Shown piece by piece: positions 18,719 to 26,875 of a DNA stretch of 64,000 nucleotides (its first letter is position 1; every line of letters starts with the position of its first letter). The notes under the pieces were generated by a model that was given only the letters and a program-made list of their open reading frames with translations, was not told the DNA's origin and ran no database searches. This DNA is from Thiomicrorhabdus aquaedulcis (GTDB lineage: Bacteria > Pseudomonadota > Gammaproteobacteria > Thiomicrospirales > Thiomicrospiraceae), in NCBI RefSeq assembly GCF_004001325.1, contig NZ_AP018722.1, positions 620,001-684,000 of the forward strand. The letters are read 5' to 3'. A program made the translations under genes and the position numbers.

Positions 18719-21700
18719 ATGTTCTCTCGATTTTTTATAGATCGCCCTGTTTTAGCCACCGTGTTTTCAATATTAATTGTGATTGCGGGCTTTTTGAGTA
18801 TGAAAGCCTTGCCGGTGTCGGAATACCCTGAAATTGTGCCGCCGCAAGTCAACGTAACCGCCACTTATTTGGGCGCCAGTGCCGAAACTTTGGCCGACAC
18901 CGTGGCCGCACCCTTAGAACAAGCCATTAACGGTGTGGACAATATGCTGTACATCAACAGCACCACATCGTCTTCGGGCACGTTATCGCTGACCGTTACG
19001 TTTGATATTGGTACTGACATTGACCAGGCCACCATTAACGTCAACAACAAGGTGCAAGGGGCGCTGAGCCAACTGCCGGCTGAGGTGCAGCAACTTGGGG
19101 TTAAGGTTAATAAGAAGTCGCCCAGCATTTTAAAAGTCATTGCTTTGTATTCGGCCGACTCGAGTTTGGACACGGTGTTTATTGCTAACTACGGTTTAAT
19201 TAACGTCGTGGACGAGCTGTCAAGGCTGCCGGGTATTGGCGAGGTTAGGCAGTTTGGCGCCAAAGATTATTCGATGCGCATTTGGCTTGATCCCAATAAA
19301 ATGGCGCAATTTGGTCTATCCGCGCAAGAAGTGTCTACCGCGATTAAAGCGCAAAACTCGCAGTTTGCAGCCGGTCGTTTTGGCCAAGAACCCATGGCCA
19401 ATGAGCAAGCCTTTACGTACACCGTGACCACTCAAGGGCGTTTATCGGACGTTAAAGAGTTTGAAAATATTATTTTAAGAGCCAAAGAAGACGGTGCAAT
19501 GTTGCGTTTAAAAGACATTGCACGGGTTGAGCTGGGCGCTCAAGCGTACGACTTTAACGCTACGTTTGACGGCAAGCCGACTGTGCCGATGGGGGTGTTT
19601 TTACAACCGGGTGCCAATGCGTTAGAAACTGCCAAGTTAATTGACCAAAAAATGCTTGAGTTAGCCAAAAAATTTCCTAAAGGCTTAGATTATGGTGTGC
19701 CGTATGACACCAGTGAGTTTGTGGCTATTTCGATTGATAAAGTTATTTTTACCCTGTTAGAAGCCTTGGTGTTAGTGGTGTTGGTGGTGTTTTTGTTTTT
19801 ACAGAACTTTCGCGCCACGTTGATTCCTGTGCTGGCCATTCCAGTGTCTATTATTGGGACGTTTATTGGGATGTATTTGCTGGATTTCTCGATTAACCAA
19901 TTGACGTTATTTGGGATGATTTTAGCCATCGGGATAGTGGTGGACGATGCCATTATTGTGGTCGAAAACGTCGAGCGTATTATGCGCAGCACTCACAAGT
20001 CGGCGCGTGAAGCCACATTGCAAGCCATGAGTGAAATCACCGGCCCCATTATTGCCATTGTGTTGGTGTTGGCGGCGGTGTTTTTACCCGTCGCGTTTAT
20101 TGGCGGGTTAACCGGCGAAATGTACAAACAGTTTGCCATTACCATCGTGGTGTCGGTCACCATTTCGGGCTTAGTCGCTTTGACCTTAACACCGGCTTTG
20201 TGCGCCAATTTACTGCAAACCGAACACCCCAAAAGCGGCTGGTTTTTTACTCGATTTAATCGCTTCTTTGATTGGGTTACCTCGGGCTTTAGTTCGGGCG
20301 TTAAGTTGGTCATGCGCTACAGTGTATTAAGTGTGTTGTTGTTTGGCGGGCTTATTTTAATCACTTATCAAACGCTGGGGCAATTGCCCAAAAGTTTGCT
20401 GCCCGCCGAAGACAAAGGCACGTTATTTGTGCTGAGCTATTTGCCCCCGGCTTCAGCCCTTAGCCGAACCGAAGTGGTGCGAGATGAGGTCAGTAATACG
20501 CTGTTAAATCATCCTGGGGTTGAACATGCGATTAGTTTTGCCGGTTTTGATTTGCAAACGTTTAGCAATAAAACCGATTCGGGCTTGTCGTTTGTAAAAC
20601 TGAAACATTGGGATGAACGTCAAAGCCCAGATTTAAGTTCAGACGCGATTGTTAAACAGCTGTTTGGCCAATTAAACGCGATTCCAGAAGCGTTTAGCAT
20701 GCCCATTGGTTTGCCTACCATTATGGGCATGAGTATGACCGGTGGCTTTGAAGCCTATTTACAAAATCGCACAGGCAGTGGTTCGTTAATGTTAAGCCAG
20801 GTAACCGACGAGCTGATGGCCAAAGCCAGTGAGCGTCCAGAGCTTAATCAGATGCGCAGTACGTTTAGCACAGGCGTACCGCAATACGAGGCGGTGTTGG
20901 ATCGTGAAAAGGCGCAAACCATGCAAGTATCGGCCAAAGAGGTGTTTGCCGCCATGCAAGCCACCTTTGGAAGCTTGTATGTAAACGACTTTAATTTATA
21001 CGGCCGTACCTACAAAGTAAATTTACAGTCTGAGGCCGATTACCGTGAAAAACCCGAAGATTTAGCGCAAGTCTTTGTGCGCTCGCAAACCGGTCAGATG
21101 ATTCCATTAAGCAGTTTGGTGAGTTTTAAGCGCGTCACCGGCGCTGATGTGGTCGATCGTTTTAATCTTTTTCCTGCGGCCAAACTCATGGGTGAACCCG
21201 CACCGGGTTACAGCTCGGGGCAAGCGTTAGCGGCATTTGAAGAGGTCGCCAACGAAGTCTTACCCGAAGGGTATTCGATTGGCTGGGTGGGCGAGGCGTA
21301 TCAACAAAAAGCCTCGGCCAATGCCGGTAATCAAGCGTTTTTATTTGGGTTGTTGTTTGTATTCTTAATTTTAGCCGCGCAATACGAACGCTGGTCTATT
21401 CCGTTAGCGGTCATTACCGCCGTGCCCTTTGCGGTGCTTGGAGCCGCCCTGGCCGTTTGGTTAAGCGGTTTAGACAATGACATTTACTTTGAATTAGGAT
21501 TGCTCACGCTGATTGGTTTGTCGGCCAAAAACGCCATCTTAATTGTGGAAGTGGCCATGCAACAACGCAAGCTGGGCATGCCCCTGGCTCAAGCGGCCGA
21601 ATACGCGGCACGCTTGCGTTTTAGACCGATTGTTATGACCTCGTTGGCCTTTACCATTGCCGCGGTTCCGTTGATGTTAAGCACCGGTGCAGGTGCGGCA

Positions 21701-21883
21701 GCACGCGTTTCGGTCGGAACAGGCCTGGTAGGCGGCATGATTTTTGCCACCTTGTTGGCACCGCTGTTTATTCCAATGTTTTTTCGCTGGATTGCTCAGT
21801 TTTCAGAAAGTACCTCCGAGTGGTTTGCCAATAAACGGGCTACGAATGCCAATAATGCCAACAATACAGGAGAGCTAAAATGA
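18719..21883 (+). CDS. RND multidrug efflux pump, HAE1 family
   Basis: The 1054-residue inner-membrane proton antiporter has 12 expected helices and two large periplasmic loops. The N-terminus MFSRFFIDRPVLATVFS is the HAE1 signature. The proton-relay pair Asp409-Asp410 in GIVVDDAIIVVENVER is present. It is the AcrB/MexB type, most likely exporting drugs or toxic organics. It starts 18 bases after the adaptor gene and overlaps the outer-membrane factor by four bases (ATGA), so the three genes form one operon. A one-mismatch motif copy lies at 21718-21729. Confidence 0.95.
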   Translation: MFSRFFIDRPVLATVFSILIVIAGFLSMKALPVSEYPEIVPPQVNVTATYLGASAETLADTVAAPLEQAINGVDNMLYINSTTSSSGTLSLTVTFDIGTDIDQATINVNNKVQGALSQLPAEVQQLGVKVNKKSPSILKVIALYSADSSLDTVFIANYGLINVVDELSRLPGIGEVRQFGAKDYSMRIWLDPNKMAQFGLSAQEVSTAIKAQNSQFAAGRFGQEPMANEQAFTYTVTTQGRLSDVKEFENIILRAKEDGAMLRLKDIARVELGAQAYDFNATFDGKPTVPMGVFLQPGANALETAKLIDQKMLELAKKFPKGLDYGVPYDTSEFVAISIDKVIFTLLEALVLVVLVVFLFLQNFRATLIPVLAIPVSIIGTFIGMYLLDFSINQLTLFGMILAIGIVVDDAIIVVENVERIMRSTHKSAREATLQAMSEITGPIIAIVLVLAAVFLPVAFIGGLTGEMYKQFAITIVVSVTISGLVALTLTPALCANLLQTEHPKSGWFFTRFNRFFDWVTSGFSSGVKLVMRYSVLSVLLFGGLILITYQTLGQLPKSLLPAEDKGTLFVLSYLPPASALSRTEVVRDEVSNTLLNHPGVEHAISFAGFDLQTFSNKTDSGLSFVKLKHWDERQSPDLSSDAIVKQLFGQLNAIPEAFSMPIGLPTIMGMSMTGGFEAYLQNRTGSGSLMLSQVTDELMAKASERPELNQMRSTFSTGVPQYEAVLDREKAQTMQVSAKEVFAAMQATFGSLYVNDFNLYGRTYKVNLQSEADYREKPEDLAQVFVRSQTGQMIPLSSLVSFKRVTGADVVDRFNLFPAAKLMGEPAPGYSSGQALAAFEEVANEVLPEGYSIGWVGEAYQQKASANAGNQAFLFGLLFVFLILAAQYERWSIPLAVITAVPFAVLGAALAVWLSGLDNDIYFELGLLTLIGLSAKNAILIVEVAMQQRKLGMPLAQAAEYAARLRFRPIVMTSLAFTIAAVPLMLSTGAGAAARVSVGTGLVGGMIFATLLAPLFIPMFFRWIAQFSESTSEWFANKRATNANNANNTGELK

Positions 21884-23355
21884 GAGTGACAGTATTGCAT
21901 CGAGCCATGTGGTTGGCGACCGTCTCAATAGGTGTGGGGTTAAGTGTTGTGATAAGCGGTTGCAGCCAAATCCCTGCTTATCAAGCGCCGAGCACCCCAT
22001 TGCCCGCTGATTGGAATGGGCTGAATAAGACTGAATTAACCCATATTGCGTTAACGCCAACGCCGTTAAGCCAAGCCTCTTTAAACGAAGCGCAATGGTG
22101 GCACGCGTTAAGCGGTGATGCGCAGTTGTATGCGTTAATTGAAGAGGCGCGGGCGCACAATGCCGACGCGCAATTGGCTAAGATTCGGCTGCGTCAAGCC
22201 AATGCGTTGTTGCAACAAAGTCAAGCGGCTCGTTTACCGCAGCTTAATGGCACCTTGGGTTTAGGGCGAACACAAAGCAGTGATCAAGCGTATCCCCAAG
22301 ATCAGGGCGCGACGTTTGGCAATTTTTCACTGGGCGCTTTGCTCAGCTATGAACTGGATGTGTGGGGCAAGGTCGAAGCCGCCGAGCAAAGCGCGCAAGC
22401 CAATGTTAACGCCAGTCAGGCCGATGAAAAAGCGGTTAACTTAAGTGTGAGCGCGGCGGTTGCCAAAGCGTATTTTAATTTACAGGCGTTAAATCAAAAT
22501 TTGTTGCTGGCACAGCAAACTATTCAGTCGCGCACCGAAACCTTGGACTTGCGCCAAACCCAATTAGACTATGGCAGTGTAACGCCCTTAACGGTTTACC
22601 AAGCTCAATCTGAGCTTGCGGCGGTGCAAATTGCCTTGCATCAGTTAACCGAGCAACGTAATTTGCAGTGGAATGCATTGGGCGTTTTAGTAGGGCGCAC
22701 GCCTCAGGCGTTGGTGAATACGCCGCTTGATAAAACGTTGCAAACGCAAAACGCTCAAACCTTCGCAATGCCGTCTATTCCAGTGGGCTTGCCCTCGGAA
22801 CTATTGCAACGTCGTCCAGATATTATCGCAGCCGAGCAGCGTCTAATGGCGGCCAATGCTAATATTGGTGTGGCGCGGGCATCGCTCTATCCCAGCATTA
22901 GCTTAACCGGATTTTTAGGGTTAAAAAGTGAATCGTTAAGTCATGTATTCGATTCAAACGCCGGTGCGTGGAATGCCTCGGCAGATGTGAGCGCGCCTAT
23001 TTTTGACGGTGGACAGCGGCAGGCGCAGGTTGCGTTAACCCAAGCACAACAACAAGCCCAGCTGGTTCAATATCAACAAACGGTGCGTAATGCCTTTAAA
23101 GAGGTGTTGGATGCCTTGGTGCAAATTGAGGGCGCTCAACAACAGTTGGCCGCACAACAGCGACAGGTAGAGGCGTTAAAACAAACGTTGGTATTGGCGC
23201 AAACACGGTTTGACGGCGGGTATTCAAGTTATTTAGAAGTGCTAGATGCTCAGCGTTCTATGTTTAGCGCCGAGCTTACCTGGGTGACTATGCGGTTAAA
23301 TGACACGGCGGCACGCGTTAATTTGTACAAGGCGCTGGGCGGAAGTTGGTTGTAA
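21880..23355 (+). CDS. Outer-membrane efflux lipoprotein, NodT/OprM family
   Basis: The 491-residue channel protein has a lipoprotein signal ending VISGC with the lipid-acceptor Cys28. Two outer-membrane-efflux repeats follow, with long Gln/Ala-rich helices that form the periplasmic tunnel, and the family segment LLQRRPDIIAAEQRL near residue 305. It completes the tripartite pump. A 34-base palindromic terminator lies 52 bases after the stop. Confidence 0.93.
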   Translation: MRVTVLHRAMWLATVSIGVGLSVVISGCSQIPAYQAPSTPLPADWNGLNKTELTHIALTPTPLSQASLNEAQWWHALSGDAQLYALIEEARAHNADAQLAKIRLRQANALLQQSQAARLPQLNGTLGLGRTQSSDQAYPQDQGATFGNFSLGALLSYELDVWGKVEAAEQSAQANVNASQADEKAVNLSVSAAVAKAYFNLQALNQNLLLAQQTIQSRTETLDLRQTQLDYGSVTPLTVYQAQSELAAVQIALHQLTEQRNLQWNALGVLVGRTPQALVNTPLDKTLQTQNAQTFAMPSIPVGLPSELLQRRPDIIAAEQRLMAANANIGVARASLYPSISLTGFLGLKSESLSHVFDSNAGAWNASADVSAPIFDGGQRQAQVALTQAQQQAQLVQYQQTVRNAFKEVLDALVQIEGAQQQLAAQQRQVEALKQTLVLAQTRFDGGYSSYLEVLDAQRSMFSAELTWVTMRLNDTAARVNLYKALGGSWL

Positions 23356-23407
23356 ACCAACCGCACCCAATACATTAAAATGCATTAAACCAAGCACAAA
23401 GCAATAC

Positions 23408-23450
23408 GGGTTAAATTGACCAGGCCTGGTCAATTTAACCCATGTTTTTT
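23408..23450. terminator. Palindromic terminator built on the ACCAGGCCTGGT motif
   Basis: A perfect 34-base palindrome (23408-23441, arms of 17 bases, no loop) is centred on a perfect motif copy at 23419-23430 and followed by T6 at 23445-23450. It probably ends the efflux operon. Confidence 0.75.
23419..23430. repeat. ACCAGGCCTGGT motif in the efflux terminator
   Basis: Perfect copy at the centre of the 34-base palindrome. Confidence 0.95.
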
Positions 23451-23472
23451 GTCGTTGAACTGCGATAAGCCC

Positions 23473-23500
23473 TTGCATAACCAAAGGGTTCGATTATAAT
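23473..23500 (+). promoter_or_regulatory. sigma70-type promoter of tRNA-Pro
   Basis: TTGCAT and TATAAT are separated by 16 bases. Predicted transcription starts near 23507, about 100 bases before the tRNA. Confidence 0.65.
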
Positions 23501-23607
23501 ACGCGCACTTTACAACAAAGCCAGACGCACTTGGTTTAGTTTAGACGTTGTAAACGTAACACAGTAAGACTCTATTCGATTTAAATTAAAACAAATCGAA
23601 CACAATT

Positions 23608-23684
23608 CGGGGTGTAGCGCAGCTTGGTAGCGTACTTGACTGGGGGTCAAGTGGTCGCAGGTTCAAATCCTGTCACTCCGACCA
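23608..23684 (+). tRNA. tRNA-Pro (GGG)
   Basis: The 77-base gene folds into a cloverleaf. The acceptor strand CGGGGTG pairs with CACTCCG, the anticodon stem CTTGA/TCAAG encloses loop CTGGGGG, and the T-arm is GTTCAAATC. CCA is encoded. Anticodon GGG reads CCC and CCU. Confidence 0.97.
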
Positions 23685-23836
23685 TTCAAATCACGTAAAA
23701 TCAACAACTTACCACTTAATTAACCGTTTAAATCGTGGCGATTTATGTATGCATAGGCATGTTAGTGTGGCGATTTTGTGGTGATTTATTTTTTTAGCGG
23801 CTCCATAAATAAACCGCTATACACTCTTGTCTACGC

Positions 23837-24096
23837 CTACATATTGCCAATATGGCTGTTCCACAGCGTGCCAAACAGCAGACTAAAAATAAGTCCGGTT
23901 GCAACCACTATGTACCAATATTGTCTTATTTTTTATCATGCGCCGACTCTTCATCGGGACGATCTTTAAAAAACACCACCAGCAACACAATGGCTGAAAT
24001 AAATCCGGCCAGGTTGGCTAAATAATGGTTGTCTAATAACATGGCGGCCACGCCGAGCATTAAAATAACGGCGTAAACAACTAAAATAGCGCGCAT
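23837..24096 (-). CDS. Small membrane protein, frame probably broken
   Basis: From ATG 24096 the visible frame gives 56 residues (MRAILVVYAVILMLGVAA..., two hydrophobic segments, then a charged tail DEESAHDKK) and stops at 23926. The stop lies directly on a T6 run (23929-23934). One extra base there would extend the protein through IRQYWYIVVATGLIFSLLFG to a stop at 23837, adding another membrane helix for about 87 residues in all. I do not recognise the family. The extension is inferred, but the same kind of break recurs elsewhere in the window. Confidence 0.5.
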
Positions 24097-24237
24097 GGTT
24101 TTTCCTTGTGATTGATGAACAATTTTAAATTAAGTGTAAAAATGGCTTTGTGAGATCTTTTTAGCCAGTTTTTGCAAAAAGCTATTGTAGTCAAATTACG
24201 TCGACTTTTTGCGCTAAGTTACTTGTTTGGAGTTTTT

Positions 24238-24579
24238 ATGAATGAATTAAATGAAATATATAAAATTTGCGTTTATGTGCCTAACAGTCATCTTGACCAA
24301 GTTAAAGATGCGTTATTTAAAGCCGGTGCCGGCAAGATAGGCCATTACGACTGTTGTGCATGGCAAGTTTTAGGGCAGGGGCAATTTAGAGCCTTAAAGG
24401 GTGCGACACCATTTTTGGGGCGCGTAGATGCGTTACAAACGGTAGACGAATACCGTGTGGAATTAGTGTGCAATGGCGTGCATATTCATGCGGCGGTTAA
24501 AGCATTATTGGCGGCACACCCTTATGAAGAGCCGGCGTACGACGTGATTCCGATGGTGAATGTAAGTGATTTGCGCTAA
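24238..24579 (+). CDS. NIF3-like (YqfO C-terminal) small protein
   Basis: The 113-residue protein matches the stand-alone CutA-like domain found inside NIF3/YqfO proteins, with YVPNSHLDQVKDALFKAG near the start and HPYEEPAYDV near the end. ATG 24238 has GGAG upstream; an earlier start at 24172 has none. The function of the stand-alone form is unknown; regulator-like or metal-binding roles have been suggested for the fold. It appears monocistronic. Confidence 0.75.
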   Translation: MNELNEIYKICVYVPNSHLDQVKDALFKAGAGKIGHYDCCAWQVLGQGQFRALKGATPFLGRVDALQTVDEYRVELVCNGVHIHAAVKALLAAHPYEEPAYDVIPMVNVSDLR

Positions 24580-24725
24580 AAAGACGATGTGTTGGCTGGC
24601 TTAAGTATATTGTCATACTTACATATAAGAATTTGTTGATATGACCATACTCTTATATTAAGATGGCAGCGTTGTTTCATTACAACACTCCTCTAAAAGA
24701 GCTAAGATTTTTCCGTTTTTGGGAT

Positions 24726-24761
24726 AACCCAGTCAACTTTATGTTGATTGGGTTTTTTTTT
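24726..24761 (+). terminator. Rho-independent terminator, possible sRNA 3' end
   Basis: AACCCAGTCAAC pairs with GTTGATTGGGTT (one mismatch) around TTTAT and runs into a T9 tract. It lies about 150 bases after the NIF3-like stop. It either ends that transcript or a short independent RNA. Confidence 0.8.
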
Positions 24762-24858
24762 GCCCGTTTGCGCGGGATGCGCAAACTCTGTTTTGCCTGC
24801 AAACAAACCGTTCTTAATTTAGCAACACGGTTTGTTTACTTGGGTTATGAGTTTAGTG

Positions 24859-25590
24859 TTATGGGTGAGCAGGTGCGCTGGGCAGTGCTTTTGGTTCGTC
24901 TTTAGGGGCTTCAAAGCTCATAAGTTCAATGGTAAACAGCAGGGTTGCGTTGGCACCAATGACGTCGCCAGCTCCTTTTTCAGCGTAAGCTAAGGCGGCA
25001 GGAATGGCAACTTCCCATTTTGCGCCCGGGCTCATCAGTTTAAGGGCTTCGCCCCAGCCTGGAATGACGTTGTTCATTTGAAACTTTAATGGAGTTCCAC
25101 GGGTATACGAGCTGTCAAATTCAGACCCATCAATTAATGTACCGCGGTAGTGCGCCACAATAATGTCGGTTTCTTTGGGAGATTCGCCTTTGCCTTCGGT
25201 TATAACTTTGTATTGCACGCCACTGGGCAGCACTTTTACACCGTCGGCTTTGGCGTTTTTAGCCAGGTAAGCAGTGCCTTCTTTGAGATTTTTTTCGCCA
25301 GCCAGTTTTTGTGCGGCTTGCTGTTTTTCCATAATGCTCTTTTTGACTTCGCTAATTGCGGTCATCATCTCTTCTTCGGTCAGTTTTAAGGCGCGATTGT
25401 TTAGCACGTCTTCCATACCAGCGGTTAGGGCTTTTACGTCAATGTTTAAGCCTTGCTTGGTGAAGTTTTTAGCTAAGTCGGTACCTAGTGTATAGCTGGC
25501 ACGCTGTTCGTTAGTTTTAAGTGCGCTGTCGGCAGCCATTGCGGTTTGGGCAAAGGCCATGCTTAACGAAATTAACAGTAGTTTTTTCAT
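24859..25590 (-). CDS. FKBP-type peptidyl-prolyl isomerase, FkpA/Mip-like
   Basis: The 243-residue periplasmic protein has a signal peptide (cut after AMA, about residue 19), an N-terminal helical dimerisation domain (FKBP_N, about 25-120) and a C-terminal FKBP domain (about 125-228; VAHYRGTLIDGSEFDSSY and VIPGWGEAL are the active-site segments). It catalyses prolyl cis-trans isomerisation and probably acts as a chaperone for envelope proteins. A Pro-rich tail follows. It lies downstream of trxB on the same strand but a strong terminator separates them. Confidence 0.92.
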   Translation of the reverse strand: MKKLLLISLSMAFAQTAMAADSALKTNEQRASYTLGTDLAKNFTKQGLNIDVKALTAGMEDVLNNRALKLTEEEMMTAISEVKKSIMEKQQAAQKLAGEKNLKEGTAYLAKNAKADGVKVLPSGVQYKVITEGKGESPKETDIIVAHYRGTLIDGSEFDSSYTRGTPLKFQMNNVIPGWGEALKLMSPGAKWEVAIPAALAYAEKGAGDVIGANATLLFTIELMSFEAPKDEPKALPSAPAHP

Positions 25591-25621
25591 TGTGTTCTCT
25601 TGGTTTTCTATTGGTAAGGTT

Positions 25622-25648
25622 AAAAAATCTCACCAGGCCTGGTGAGAT
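25622..25648 (-). terminator. trxB terminator built on the ACCAGGCCTGGT motif
   Basis: On the minus strand a 22-base perfect palindrome (25648-25627, centred on a perfect motif copy) is followed directly by T6. This is a textbook Rho-independent terminator whose stem is the repeated motif. Confidence 0.85.
25632..25643. repeat. ACCAGGCCTGGT motif in the trxB terminator
   Basis: Perfect copy, flanked symmetrically by ATCTC and GAGAT. Confidence 0.95.
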
Positions 25649-25667
25649 GTGTGCTTTGGTAAAGGTC

Positions 25668-26639
<972 letters not shown>

Positions 26640-26875
26640 TTATGTTGCTTTGAGTGAAACAGCGTGAGGCTTAAATCTAATCGATTTGAAGGTTTTGAGT
26701 GTGCTAAAATTTTAGCAGTTTTTAGGCGCAAAACGATACTTTCGATACTTTAAGTGGTTTAAAACCCATTTGGATGTGCTTATTTATTTTGGAACCTATA
26801 AAGCTTTTTCTTTGAGAGCCCTATCTTTGGTGACGTAAAGTCCACTCAAACCCATAAGTGAAAACGAATTAACCC

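Noticed and set aside
24663-24905. 80-residue plus-strand frame
   Set aside because: It runs through a terminator hairpin and into the antisense of the FKBP gene, and has no supporting features.
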